Positions 42,462-55,019 of a DNA stretch of 64,000 nucleotides are shown in pieces. The stretch is from Gonocerus acuteangulatus. Taxonomy: Eukaryota; Arthropoda; Insecta; Hemiptera; Coreidae. A program made the translations under genes and the position numbers. Numbering within the stretch: position 1 is the first letter of the stretch; each line of letters opens with the position of its first letter. The notes below the pieces were generated by a model, which ran no database searches, was not told where the DNA came from, and worked only from the letters and a program-made list of their open reading frames with translations. The DNA is taken from contig OX328128.1 of NCBI GenBank assembly GCA_946811695.1, positions 75,594,821-75,658,820 of the forward strand, in the 5' to 3' direction.

Positions 42462-43625
42462 TAGCTGAATACCCGTGCTTCGTCAAGGCAGATAAGTAGT
42501 TATTTTATTGCGTTCAATAATGTTTCATTAAAATTACGTTACTATACAATTTTGTGCAGTTTATTATAGCACGGTTCCCGTCATACTATATGTTATTCAA
42601 TAGGCGCTAAAATGTAAAAGTTTATGTTTCCAAAAAGTTATTTGGAAACACCCACATAACGTGGTGCCACGCACATATTTGCGAGCATTACCAAGGTTAT
42701 AGGCGAGGAGGCTGTGCAAGGGTTCCGGATATTATTACCTCGCCTGGAAAACCTAAGGATATGCCATACATCACGGTTTGACCGGGACTGTCCCGGTATT
42801 TTGCAATTGTTTCGGTGTCCCGTCCAGTTTTATCAATGTCCCGGAAAAGGCTGTAAGATGTAAAAAGAACTGAATTCATGTATATAAGAATCTTTTTTAA
42901 ATCGGTTACTTTTCTACAATTAACATTTTTACTACTGCTCACAGTGTCAAAGAAATGAGAAGTAATCTAACTGTAAAACGCTGGAACTACCTGCACACCG
43001 CTGCCAGCTGCCAGACACTACTATTTGGCTGAGAGATTGTTTTAAGAAAATCAAGTAGCAAAAAAAGTTCCGTTCTTATTTTTAAGGTTTGGGTGGACTA
43101 ACAGTTTAGTTAGTTGCTAGGCTTAAAACTCACCAACCATTTTGCTTATAATTTGTACTCTTTTTATCCCCCCCCCCCCCCTGGTATGCCCATCCCATAT
43201 TAATTTGTCTCGGTTTAACTCTCCAAAAATATGACAAGCCTATCTGACGGGGACAGGCAGAAAAGAAACGCAATTAAAACTCTATGAGGGACAGTTAATT
43301 TCTAGTAATTCAAGGTCTGCCATCATAGTTGAAATTAACCTCAATTAGAAATAAAACTGTGATGAGATAGATAATGTAAGGTAAAAGCTGTTCTTTATCG
43401 TCCTAGCAACGCAGGCTGCCTTGGCTTGCCTTCTCTAACCAATTCAAACTTTAAACCCCCCTAAAAATGCTTAAAAATACGAATATCAAAAAATCCTTTC
43501 TTAGCGAGCGCCTACGTTATATAGGGAATGTCCATGCAAAATTTCAAAATTTTCTGTCGAGCGGTTTGGGCTGGGCGTTGATAGATGAGTGAGTGAGTGG
43601 TATTTGACAAATATATAGTAGATTT
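42462..43625 (+). mobile_element. CTAGCTG-type repeat, long copy
   Basis: Starts CTAGCTGAATACCCGTGCTT and ends in TCGAGCGGTTTGGGC ... GAGTGAGTGAGTGG ... ATATATAGTAGAT. Both are typical ends of a widespread arthropod repeat (possibly RTE-derived; inference). An insertion near 43160 carries a C run. Confidence 0.5.
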
Positions 43626-45049
43626 GTGTGTGCTATTTTGAGAACATTCCACAGGAATGCGGGTTACCCTACTCGCCTTGCAGAGAAATATTGGTTTGGT
43701 TTGTTTGGATTTTTAGGGCTAACAACTTAAAGGTTATAATTGCCCAATTTGTAGTCTCCTTTGTTTGGTTAATGTATTAGTGTCCTCTTACGCCCAATTC
43801 CTACTCAACAAACCAACGCCCCTTCCAATTGTTCGTGGGCGAGGCTAGAATTGTTGTGGAAGATGCCACAACATTCTCTTGGCGAACGAACTGGGTTTGT
43901 CTGAACCATTTTCTACTTGCGCTGCCAAACACCGAGAACATAAAAAAAAGAAGAAGATTTCGAAACAATCTGGCTGTCCTGCGAGATTTTGTAAGCTGAA
44001 ACATCGGAGTTAATTCGAGCCCGGTGTATAGAATTTACAGTTGGCCAGTCTTAGAAGAATCTAAACTTATTCCCCGTTTTCCTCAAACCTATTGCGATTG
44101 AGAATTAGTGAATTAGTATCGTATTATGACGTCCAAAATTTTTTTTTGCAGAATAGAACAGAACAAAGCAACTTGTGACAAAAGTAATATATTCTTTACA
44201 CCAAGAAACATACCTAACAAATGCAGAGGACGAAATGAACAAAATATTTCAGGTGACATATCACATGAGAAAACTAGCCTCCTTAACACTTTCGCTGCAA
44301 CTGTCATTGTTTGGGAATACCTCAGTGTCGGGTGCATTATTGGTTTTAATTTTTCATGTAGACATTTTTTTTCGTAAAGAATTCATAAAAAATCTTCCAG
44401 TCAGCCGATTTGAAAACACAAAACACTGTAGGAGAGCCCAAACAAAACTGAAGGCAACTGTTTTAACGTGGAGCAGTAAAAGTGAATCCCCTCCATTTAC
44501 GAGCCTTTTGAATCTAAAGGGAAAAGTAATGGAGGAGTGTCCTTCCAGAGGAACACTAGGATCGCTACTGTCCATGCGTAATGACACCCACAGCGAATGT
44601 GTTAACTAATTTTCGGTTATGGGATTCAAAAAAGATTGATTCTGTTGAAATGTGTTCTAAAAGTTTGACAAACATAGATATTTAAATATTGGTTACGTTT
44701 GGAGTAAAGGAAGTAACAGAAAATGACGGAGGAGCTGCATAACTCAGAATTTGGGTAGTATCGAGTGCATTCCTCAATACTTTGCATAAAATAACGTATA
44801 TAAATGAAATAAAAACATGAATAGTTCTGCCCATTTAAATTTGTAATAATGCAACTTTTTCAATTATCAATTTTCTTATAAACAAAAACTTCAAATTTTC
44901 GTCTATTTATCTTGATGAATAATAATAAAAGGAACGGGATACAGCACCGCTAGTGGTAGAAGTCAGAACTCTACAACCCATATGATGTCATATCAAAATG
45001 GAGGGTCTCCTAGTGATAGCTTTGCCAACCTACGTTTGGCGGACAAGTC
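43626..45049. other. no gene recognised
   Basis: Several open frames of 67-144 codons overlap on both strands around 44110-44610. None shows a domain I recognise. 44650-44800 has old HP-like text. Confidence 0.4.
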
Positions 45050-45509
45050 TATTCCATCATAGTACAAAGTAAAACTCCCCTTCCGATAGACAATTTCGGT
45101 TATTTTTTATAACACTTCTTTCTTATTAGATATCCACGATGTATACAGCGTTTCGTTACAATATTACAGATATTACAACCGGTATGAGGAAATTATTAAT
45201 TTGGCTCCGGAGTAAACCCCCCTCCTAATGAACCGATTTAGTTTATTTTTATAACACATGTTTCTCTTTAGATGATGACAACGAATAGCGAGTTTCGTTC
45301 AAATATAACAAAATCACGGCTGGTATTGGCTAATAAATACTTCGGCTCCGGAGTATACCCCCCCCCCCCCCAGATGGACCGAGTTTGTTGTTAACGAAAT
45401 CGTTCAATCGTTTGCTTGGGAAATACTACTTACCAAGTTTCGTGTCGAAAAATCAAAAACTCTGTGGCTTGTATCGTGTTAACGGACACATATATCCCGT
45501 ACATATGCT

Positions 45510-45515
<6 letters not shown>
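45050..45515. repeat. diverged tandem repeat around GGCTCCGGAGTA
   Basis: Two to three diverged units contain CGGCTCCGGAGTA-ACCCCCC, ATGAACCGA/ATGGACCGA, TTTATAACAC and ACGA..GCG.TTTCGTT. A related single unit lies at 56205-56330 just before another (TA)n. Confidence 0.55.
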
Positions 45516-45598
<83 letters not shown>

Positions 45599-45724
45599 TA
45601 TTTTAAAATCGAAAAGACTCGGTTCTGAGCATTATATGGTGAATAAGGTTTGGAGGTTAGTGACGGCGTAGATGTGTATCAAGGTCGTCAGTAGGCGATT
45701 TTTCGGTTTCTTTCTCTAAGTAAA

Positions 45725-45790
<66 letters not shown>
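45514..45790. repeat. two (TA)n microsatellites
   Basis: 45514-45593 (with ACAT and TTTA interruptions) and 45728-45780, the second followed by (GT)n. From 45791 to 46125 nothing else is recognised. Confidence 0.9.
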
Positions 45791-45792
<2 letters not shown>

Positions 45793-46125
45793 CTTTTTTC
45801 ATATTTGCGTAATATTTAGTGCTTTAATCTGCAATTACAAAAAAAACAACAAAAAAAAACCCTAAAACAATATGTTATTTAAAGTAAAAATAACTCTACA
45901 GATTTAGGTCTTAAGGATTTCACCAAGATCAAAGGATTCCTTTGATTTAGTCTAGAAAGATCACAGGACTCTGAAGGGAAGGCTTTGATGCCTCTGATCT
46001 GAGAAAGGGCAACTCCCCCCCCCCCCTCCTTTCCTTGAGAAAACTAATCAAAGCATACTTACTTCAAGAAGTCCCCGTTTACCACAAGGATCCTTATTAA
46101 GACCTTTCATATTTTACATTTCTCA

Positions 46126-46480
46126 TTTCGGGGGAAAACCCGCACAGGAAGTCGACCGAAATTTGGTAAAAATACTTTTTTCTAAAAAAAAGGTAAAATA
46201 CGTTAGTCATTATAATCCACACACTTAAACTACATTACACGGTCAGTGGTTAAAATTCCTAGAATTTGCATTTTAGGAGATGCGCATTTACATTAGAAGT
46301 GTTTTCAGTCGAATACCAATCCCTGACGGATCCATTTTTTTTATTTTACTTATACATAAACCTACCCCTATCTATAGGGAGGAAACACGCTTATGAGGTT
46401 GACGTTATGACGCAATCCGGAAGTGCCGACTAGAAACTACCATGTTTCAGAAACAATAGATTCCGAATACTTTCCAGATA
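46126..46480 (-). repeat. HP-family 3'-end fragments
   Basis: 46130-46160 (GGGGGAAAACCCGCACAGGAA) and 46370-46470 (TATAGGGAGGAAACACGCTTA, CCGGAAGTGCCGACTAGAAA) are two worn 3' ends. Confidence 0.55.
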
Positions 46481-46535
46481 ATCCTCCCAGGTGGCTTAAG
46501 AGGCAGTGCCATCAAGATAATTTACTTACTTGATT

Positions 46536-46740
46536 TTATAGCGCCTAGGCATTTTGAGAGTAGGGAAAATTTTAAATATTTTAGTGTAAAATGGTGAGTT
46601 TTCAAGGTCCTCCAGACACCTAGTAGACCAGGGAAAAGTAGAAGAAATTTTTCGTTGTTAGAGGATTTTTTTACATGGAATGTTCTCAACAAAACAAAAT
46701 TTGGGGAGGGGGCTGCAGCCTCCCCTTATATATGCCCATG
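46536..46740. mobile_element. CATG MITE, copy 5 (worn left end)
   Basis: The right end is GGGGGCTGCAGCCTCCCC then TATATATGCCCATG. The interior (TTTTAGTGTAAAA, AGGTCCTCCAGACACCTAGTA) is nearest to copy 2. Confidence 0.6.
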
Positions 46741-46898
46741 AAGTGTATGTTTCTAATCTGTACCGGTTTCAAATAAATAAAAAGAAAAATTTATTTTGTG
46801 TTTTAACTGTTAGTCCAGTGTTTATGTACTTGCCATCATTGCAGGGATTTTTGATTTGAAGTATTCCGTCAGTCTACCAATATGTCGCCTTGTCAGTT

Positions 46899-47073
46899 AG
46901 GGTGGGTTTACACTAGGATAGTTATTGCAGGATATTTATATCAGAGAGAAATTGCGACTAATGAAAACCATGTAATATGTATGTCTGACATAAATTGCTC
47001 ATGGTTTACACTAGTCAGAATTTCTCTCTGATATAAATATCCTGCAATAACTATCCTAGTGTAAACGCACCCT
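46899..47073. mobile_element. AGGGTG...TTTACAC foldback MITE
   Basis: A near-perfect inverted repeat: AGGGTGGGTTTACACTAGGA and the inverse TCCTAGTGTAAACGCACCCT. The arms are about 60 bp each (TTGCAGGATATTTATATCAG). The target duplication may be TA. Confidence 0.8.
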
Positions 47074-47089
47074 AGGAATACGTATGTTA

Positions 47090-48180
47090 GTAGAATATTT
47101 AAAACCCGTAGTCATGCGAGAACTACCTCTTCGCGTTTGTATTCTCTTTGAATGAATAGTAAAATACCATTTCTATCAGCAAAATTTAATACAGATTAAT
47201 ATATTAATATATATCCTCATTTCAAATAAACAATCATCGACTAAAGAGAAATAATGAATGAGAAAAAAAAAAGAAAAAGAAAAGCAAACCCGCAAAACAA
47301 TGAATTGGTTCTATAAATGTCCAAACTACTGACAAATAAAACACCTCATTAACATGTGCTAATAAATAAGCTGGCGAACAGTCAAGAGGAATTTTAAATC
47401 CCATGAATTGAATGAGCATCGTAACAGTCCTTACAGAAATATCTTTTGTTTTCATTTGAATGAGGACACGCTTCTGAAGATTGTCTCTGATTCATAAATA
47501 GCACGTTCACGGCATTGAATAAAATTTCTCTCACTTCATTACAAATGCGTCCTCTATGACCAATACATGAAAGTTATCGTGATAACGTTATACTAAATTA
47601 AACTCGCAGGAACTGCGTGATCTTAGTGTTTTCCCATATCATGTTTATATTTTTTGTGATAACAAAAGCCTAAATAGAACGCATCCGGAAACTTCAAATA
47701 CAGTTTTCTCTAACTGAGATCATCAAATATTTATATTTTAGTAAAGTTTTGAAGGGTTACCATAAACGTATGCAATTTCATAACTGCTTCAAGATATTTC
47801 GAAAAATAAGTATTAAAAACGTACGTTATTTGTGTTATATTAATATTACAACATTATACGTGATATCTTGTGGCATAGAAAGCTTTATCAAAATTGTTTA
47901 TAGAATATTTTTTGTAGGAAATTTAAAATGCTTTATATGAGTACCTTAAAATTTCATGATTTTTCAACATTCGATATATTTCCAAAGATACAAGTATTAA
48001 AATCGTATACCATTTGTCTAAAAGCGATATTTTAACTTCAGACACGATTATCTCTGGCTGAAAGATCCTTATCAAAATTGTTTGTAGAATCTTTATTGTA
48101 GGAAATGTAATACGATTTTACGGTTAACTTACACTTACCATGATTCTAACATGCATTGAAGATAATTAAGAATATATAGA
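47090..48180. other. AT-rich intron; two diverged direct repeats
   Basis: No gene. 47750-47930 and 47940-48120 are a diverged direct duplication (AATTTCATAACTG/AATTTCATGATTT, AGTATTAAAAACGTA/AGTATTAAAATCGTA, TTTGTAGGAAATTT/ATTGTAGGAAATGT). A worn HP 5' block lies at 47605-47640. Confidence 0.5.
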
Positions 48181-48186
48181 TATACT

Positions 48187-48291
48187 TGGAGGCCCGGTAG
48201 CCGTGAGTGTTAAGGCGTGAGCACTTAACACTCCGTGCCAAAGGTTGTGAGTTCGATTCCCACTAAGGCGTGGTGGCTTTTCATTAGAAAA
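48187..48291 (+). mobile_element. tRNA-derived SINE head (long-variable-arm type)
   Basis: GAGGCCCGGTAGCCGTGAGTG with box B AGTTCGATTCC, the same head as at 3261. The body is cut off where an HP-family 5' block begins at 48292. Confidence 0.7.
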
Positions 48292-49186
48292 GTCCGTCTC
48301 GCAGGAACTGCATCATCTTAGCGCGGTTCCGTTCATATCCCTAGTCTAATTTGGAAAGATTAAAATAGAAGCAGTTATTATTTTGGTTCCACCAGTCTTT
48401 TTTTTTTAATTAATTGTTATAATGGCGTGTCAACCCTTAAGGTCACTAACGCCATTCCTGTGTGTAGTAAAGTCTTGAAAGGTCATGATTTACAATGTTA
48501 CCTGGAAGGTTCCGCTAACACTAGAAACGGACCCGCTAGTGACAAGGTCTTGGAATCCTGGAAATCTATATTTCTAACAATAAATTGTTTTTGTTATTTT
48601 ACTTAACCACTTTTATTGTCAAATATGTAAGGGGCCGATTAGCAAGGACGGGATTTAAAGGAATAGATAATGGGGAAATATTTTAGAGAAGCGGAAATTC
48701 CTTTCAAAACTATAATTTACACTGAGGTTACTAATACATACATAAATATCATAAAACATCGCTAAGACGAGAGAAAAGGTTGAGTGAGAGAGAAACCGCT
48801 AGATAAGAGTAATCAAATATCATTTTGGGAGGTTGGAGCATATTTTGGAACTGACTTACCTCTCATCGCCATCCCGGCCAAGACCTCAGGAACGGCCATG
48901 GACTCTCCCCCGTCGGAGGTAAGCCAGCTTTTTATACCCATTGTGCCCCACTCCTGCTTTAGCAGGTGGCTGGACTAGAAACTCTTGTCAGGTCATAAAT
49001 CTTCCGGGAATCTTACGAATCAGCCACGTGCAGTTCCAACAACCCAGACGCAACGTTTGCGGATTCGTGGTTCTCACATCTCTAGAGATGGACAGCCAAC
49101 CTTTTCTCTCATCCTTATTCACTTAACAAAGACAAAGGGAAAACGGGGCCTTACAAATACATTATCCAACTATAAGCAATCAAAAA
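48292..49186 (+). mobile_element. HP-family element, copy L (5' part)
   Basis: Starts GTCCGTCTCGCAGGAACTGC then TTAGCGCGGTTCC. The interior matches 7100-6900 inverted (copy A). It is split by a solo LTR at 48626-49155 and then by copy D at 49187. Confidence 0.65.
48626..49155 (-). mobile_element. solo LTR (probable gypsy-type)
   Basis: 530 bp. On the minus strand it starts TGTAAGGCCCCG and ends GGCCCCTTACA. A 4-bp duplication, AATA, lies on both sides (48622-48625 and 49156-49159), and the HP-family text is continuous across it. A minus-strand TATAAAAAG (48928-48936) would be its promoter. No internal region. Confidence 0.75.
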
Positions 49187-50399
49187 GTCCGACTCGCAGG
49201 AACTGCGTCATCTTAGCGGGGTTACATCTCGAAGAAATGGAATAGATTAGCATCACAAATCACAGGAAACTGACAGTAGCCAACTTACACAGAAGCGGAT
49301 AATTCTTAATCTGTATAAGTCGATACAATTATGTACTGAAAACGTATTACTCTTCGACTACTGCTGAAAAGGCTCTATTATAAACAACCAAAAAGTCGTT
49401 GTCATTTTAAGTATCTTGTTTTATTAGCAAATTCGTTTTACTGTTATAACCAACTGTAAATATGTGCTTCATGGCGAATAAAATTCCATTCTGTCGTGGG
49501 TTTAATCTTTCTCTAAAATAAGAAATAACGATAACTTCAGTTGGAGGCTATGAGGAAGGTTATAAGACAGGAGAATTCAAAACAAACTATGTCATCATGA
49601 TTAGCCACAGCCATCTTGATTACCACAGCCACTCCAGACTTATTATTACCAATACCTTTCACCGTTTCTTAGCTTATTTTACTGATAAATGCAATTTAAA
49701 CCAAGAAACAACCATTTAAAAAGTGAGAAAAACAAAGAGAAAAACCCTTTCAAAACAACAAAACGAACACTTTTTAAGTTTTAAGCGCTTATATCTCTGA
49801 TTGACGTTGCCCCATCGAATATTGCTTCAGAACCTTTTTTGTAGAGAATTTAGTAACCATTCGAATGGTCACCTTTCACTTAGCACGATTTCTAAACCGT
49901 TATCGAGATATTTACGAAAAATGTATGAAGATCCGAAAACTTTTCATGTCTATTAATAAAATAATTTTTTTCACATACTTCCTTAACTCCAAATATAACC
50001 AAAATTTAAACATCTTAGTTGGGTATAATTTCCAAGTTTAGAAAATATTTCAATTGAATCCCGCGATTTTAATTACTCACAAAAATATAATGACTTAGAA
50101 AAACATTGATTCCACTTTTCTCAGGAACGGTTGCAGATATCGCCTTAAAAATGGTTTCATTCGTTTTCTTATGTCAAGAAACGTATAAAACAAGTACCTG
50201 AAAGCATATTAACTCAAAAACGTAAGCGTTACGATTTTTTTGCGCGAATTTCGCCCCAAACACTATCTTCTAGTGGGCGGATTCTCCTGGTTAACGAACA
50301 TTACCTTTCAAATTAGACGACAGATTTTTATACCAAATTTCGTTAAAATCGAACCATTTTTGAGCTTGCTAGAGCGCGAACAGACACGCATAAATATAA

Positions 50400-50450
<51 letters not shown>

Positions 50451-50585
50451 AATTTGGGCCAACTATATTTTCGTGATCTATAGGGTCTGAAACGTGAAAG
50501 TTTCTTGTCGGCACTTCCGGATGGCGTCGTGAGGTCAACCTCATAAGCGGGTTCTCCCTATGGAGACAGGGAGTAACCACGCTAA
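49187..50585 (+). mobile_element. HP-family element, copy D
   Basis: 5' GTCCGACTCGCAGGAACTGC; 3' (TA)n at 50404-50447, GGCACTTCCGG, an imperfect hairpin (GGTTCTCCCTATGGAGACAGG) and ACGCTAA. It is inserted in copy L: flanking text is the common CAATTAAAAAATAACAAGG string split around it. Confidence 0.65.
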
Positions 50586-50602
50586 TAACAAGGAATAAAA
50601 CA

Positions 50603-51301
50603 GTCCGACTCGCAGGAACTGCATCATCTCAGCGCGGTTCCGTTCTTATCCCTAGTCTAATTTGGAAAGATTAAAATATTTATTTATTGATAAGGCTTCG
50701 TAACTATGGCGAATCGCCTGAAGATTAAAATAGAAGCAGTTATTATTTTGGTTCCACCAGTCTTGAAAGGTCTTGATTTACGATCTTACCTGGAAGTGTC
50801 GGTCAACACTAGAAAGGGTCCCGCTAGTTACAAGGTCTTGGAATCTAGGAAATCTATAATTCTAACAATAAATTGTATTGTTATTTTATTTAACCAGTTT
50901 TATTGTAAAATACATTATCCAACTATAAGCAATTAAGAAATAACAAGGAATAAAAACAGACAAAAAAAAACCGTTCGAATAAACGAAATCAATTACTTTA
51001 ATGTTTTAAGCACTTATTTCTCCGATTGACATCGCCTAATTAAAACTTTCGTCAGAAAGGTTTTTGTAGAGCATTTAGAAAGCTTTCGAATGGTAAACTT
51101 TCGCTTTCCAAGATTTTCAACCGTTTTCGAGATATTAAGAAATTATACGAAGTTCCCAAAACTTTTCATTATTTCTAGCAATAGAAAATTGGTCTCATTT
51201 TACCTATCCTGTTTTACACACAAATACATTTTCTTAACATAAGAAATTACAAAAATAAAAATCAATAAAAAACTAAGGGAAAGAGAACAAAATTACAAAA
51301 A
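50603..51301 (+). mobile_element. HP-family element, copy E (5' part)
   Basis: Starts GTCCGACTCGCAGGAACTGC only 18 bp after the end of D. Its 3' part is missing; copy F begins at 51302. Confidence 0.6.
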
Positions 51302-51592
51302 GTCCGACTCGCAGGAGCTGCAGCATCTTAGCGCGGTTCCGTTCATGTCCCTAGTGCCATTTGATAAGCTTAGAAAAGAAATAAACTTTTTTTTTTTTTA
51401 TATATCTCGTGAAAATTGTCAAAATCCTCTCGAACATCTCGAATAAAAGTGATATTAAGGCGTCAGGGACACCGACAGTAGCTAACTTTTACACAGAAGC
51501 GGAAATTACAGAATCTGGCTCTCATTCTAAAGCAAAGCTCTATAAATCAATACAAAATATGCCTAATAAAGCCTTTCTAGAGGATACAGAAG

Positions 51593-51832
51593 CATGGGCG
51601 TATATGAGGGGGGGGGCTGCAGCCCCTCCCGAAATTTTGAATTGATGATAAAAACTTCTCGTAAAACCCTTAAAAATAAATTAAATAAGATCACTTAGTT
51701 CATAAAACATATTTTATTTTACGTGTAATAGCGTTTTAGTTGCCTAAAACTATTCCAAGCTCTAAATATTTAGTATTCCATACCCTGGAAATGGTCTCAG
51801 CCCCCCCGAAATTGTTTTTATATACGCCCATG
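51593..51832. mobile_element. CATG MITE, copy 4
   Basis: CATGGGCGTATATGAGGGGG with the GCTGCAGCCCC palindrome, ending TTATATACGCCCATG. Flanks (AGAGGATACAGAAG, CAGAAGGATCAAGAAG) are the same as for copy 3. Confidence 0.85.
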
Positions 51833-52954
51833 TACAGAAGGATCAAGAAGAAGTACACAAGGTTGAGTAGAATACCCTGCCTAATATAGCCTATATAGAA
51901 CAATATGCCGAATAAAACCTATCTAGTAAATACACAAGGACAAATAAAAGTCTTGACGAATAACAAGTCAAGAAAAAAAACTTTATTTAACAAAATAAAA
52001 CAAAGTTTAGTTGCCCAACTACAATAGAATAATATACCTAATTAAGTCTATGGAGTAGACACAAATGGACCAAAAACAAGTCTTGTGGAATATTGTTTTT
52101 TTTTTCTAATTAAATACTTTTTATCAATATTTAGTATATAACCTTTGTTGAAATCTATTGATTGCTAATTGATGAATCGGTTTACAACTAAGTAGTCTTT
52201 ATGAATATTTAGTATATAACCTTATGTTTGGATCTGAGTTTTTGGGGTGCTCTCCGCCTAGGCTTTGTATTCGTGTCGGCAGATACCTGGGGTATATTTA
52301 CAGCTCTTGAGGATTAACTCTTAGCAGGTAAATTTCCTGCGGCCCCCTTGTTTCTACGGGCATTGAACCGCCATATTAGCTCATAGTATCTAACCGTTGT
52401 GAAGTTTATTTTTTGGATTTAGGACTTAATATACATATGTAGACTAAATCATAGCAAGAAGTAATCCTCCGTCGTCGGTTCTTAACTTTGTAGACTCGCT
52501 AATGTTATCCAATCTTAGATACATCGTATTTAAAATCCACAGCAAAAACACGACATTTCATCAGAATCCCCTGCTGAATAAAACTTATATAGAATAATAT
52601 GCAAAATAAAGCCTATCTAGTGGATAAAAATAGAGGAAAAACCCGTTCGTGGTGGTAGAAAATCTTAAAAGTATTTCGCTCAGAAATCTCCGAAATATTG
52701 TCACTAATTTTACGTATCCTGTTTTATAGCCAAATAGATTTATATTCTATAATCAATAAGAAAAACCTACTAACAATAAAAAAACTATGGGTAACAGATG
52801 AAAATAGGGAATACCAAGAATAATTCTAAAGAACGAAATCAACACCAGTACTGTAATCTAGATATTCATACGGCATCTTCGAATTCTAACAAACAAAATA
52901 TTGATTCTAATTATACGTATCCTGTTTTATTGACAAATACATTTGACTACTATA

Positions 52955-53073
52955 AGCAATTAAAAACACTAGGGAATATGCCAAAGAACTCGGAGTAGGA
53001 GCCTCGACAGTTTCAAGACATTTGAAGGAAATCGACAAATCCAAAACTGACATTTCATACGGTACAGCCTGAT
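52955..53073 (+). pseudogene. mariner transposase HTH fragment inside HP copy F
   Basis: The frame encodes AKELGVGASTVSRHLKEI, then DKSKTDISYGTA and a stop. Same fragment as at 24190-24305. Confidence 0.6.
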
Positions 53074-54158
53074 ATATTTTTAACAATGAATTGTTTTTCT
53101 TATTTTAATTAATCTGTTTTATTGTCAAATACATTATCCAACTTTAAGCAATTAAAAAATAACAAGGAATAAAAACAAACAAAAAGAACCGTTCGAATAA
53201 ACGAAATCAATTACTTCAAAGTTTAAGCACTTATTTCTCCGATTGACATAGCCTAATCAAAAATTGTTTCAGAATCTTTTTTGTAGAACATTTAGTAAGC
53301 TTCCGCATGGTAACCCTCCGTTTGCCAATATTCCAAACCGTCTTCGAGATATTAGGGAATGTATACGAAGTTCCCAAAACATTTCATGTCTGTTAATAAA
53401 ATATTTTATTCTAATCCTTCCTTAGCTCCAAACATAACCAAAATGTTAACATATTAGTGTTGATGAAATTCAAACATGCAGCAAATGTTTCAACTGAATC
53501 CCATAATTTTAAGTATCAAAATCAAAGACAAAAAGAACAGTTCGAATAAGCGAAATCAATTACTTTAAAGTTTTATGCACTTATTTCTCCTATTGACATC
53601 GCCTAATCAAAACTTTCATTAGAACCTCTTTTGTAGAGCATTTAGTAGGCTTTCTAATGGTATTCTTCCGTTTCCCAAATTCTCAACCTTTTTCGAGATA
53701 TTAAGGAAAGTATACAAAGTTACCAAAACTTTTTTATGTCTGTTAATAAAATATTTTATTCTAACCCTTCCTTAACTCCAAACGCAACCAAAATTTCAAC
53801 ATATTAGTTTTAATGAAAGTAGAACATGCAGTAAATGTTTCAACTGAATCCCATGATTCTAAGTACCCAAACCAAAAACGGCATTCAAAAATTATTTGTT
53901 CAGTTTTCTCGAAAACGGTTAAAGCTATCGCCTTGAAAATGGTTCCATTCGTTTTCCTAGCCCAAGAAGCCTATAAAAAGAGTACTTACAAGCTTATGAA
54001 CTCACAAACGTAAGCGTTACGATTTTTTTTGCGCGAATTTCGCCCCAAACGCCATCTTCCAGTGTGCGGATTTTGCTGGTTAACGAACTTGACAACAGAT
54101 TTTTGTACCAAATTTCATCAAAATCGGAACATCAGGGAAGCCAGAAATGAGCGAACAG

Positions 54159-54215
<57 letters not shown>

Positions 54216-54220
54216 TATAC

Positions 54221-54267
<47 letters not shown>

Positions 54268-54402
54268 AATTTGAACCACCGGAATTTTCGGTCTCTAGGG
54301 GTTCTGAAACGCGAAATTTTCTTGTCGGCACTTCCGGATTGTTTCATTGTATCAACCTTATAAGCGGGGTTCCTCCCAATGGGGGAGGGAGGAACCGCGC
54401 TA

Positions 54403-54939
54403 GAAGAACGACAAACACCCGTTCATAAGAACTAAACAGACGTATTTGAAGTTTCAAGCACTTATTTCTTCGACTAACATCACCTAATCAAAACTTGTTT
54501 TCATGTCTGTTCATAAAATATTTTATCCTAACCCTTCCTTAACTCCAAACGTAACCAAAAGTTTAAGATATTAGTTTTGATAAAATTTGAACATGCAAAT
54601 AATGTTTCAACTGAATCCCATGATTTTATGTACCAAAACCAAAAACGTTATTCAGCAACTATGTTCCCAATTTTCTCGAAAACGGTTAAAGCTATCGCCT
54701 TAAAAACGGTTTCATTCGTTTTCCTAGGCCAAGAAGCCTACAAAACGAGTACTTACAAGCATATGAACTCAAAAATGTAAGCGTTGCGATTTTTGTTGCG
54801 CGAATTTCCCCCCAAACGCCATCTTCCAGTGGGCGGATTTTGCTGGTTAACGAACTTGACCTTTCAAATTGGACGACGGATTTTTGTACCAAATTTCATC
54901 AAAATCGGACCATCAGGGAAGCCAGAAATGAGCTAACAG

Positions 54940-55006
<67 letters not shown>

Positions 55007-55012
55007 TATAAT
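54403..55012 (+). mobile_element. HP-family element, copy G (ends lost)
   Basis: Begins directly after F without a 5' block. The interior is typical, including (TA)n at 54945-55010, but the hairpin end is missing. Confidence 0.55.
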
Positions 55013-55019
55013 ACTTTTC

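Larger units (their letters stand above)
51302..54402 (+). mobile_element. HP-family element, copy F (long form)
   Basis: 3.1 kb. The 5' end is GTCCGACTCGCAGGAGCTGC; the 3' end has (TA)n runs at 54164-54263, GGCACTTCCGGATTG, hairpin GTTCCTCCC/GGGAGGAAC and CGCGCTAG. It contains CATG MITE copy 4 and the mariner HTH fragment. It is nearly the inverse of copy B. No intact gene; several short conserved open frames (52798-52998, 53813-54013) recur only because the DNA recurs. Confidence 0.7.

Noticed and set aside
44113..44609. Overlapping open frames of 74-144 codons
   Set aside because: Open on both strands with no domain, no splice or repeat context, and no family resemblance that I can name.
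48860..48936. TATA box, ATG and GTAAGT donor as a 5' exon of the SLC6 gene
   Set aside because: It lies inside a solo LTR with TG...CA ends and AATA duplications, itself inside an HP-family copy. The joined frame would also stop at once (TAA) in the next exon.
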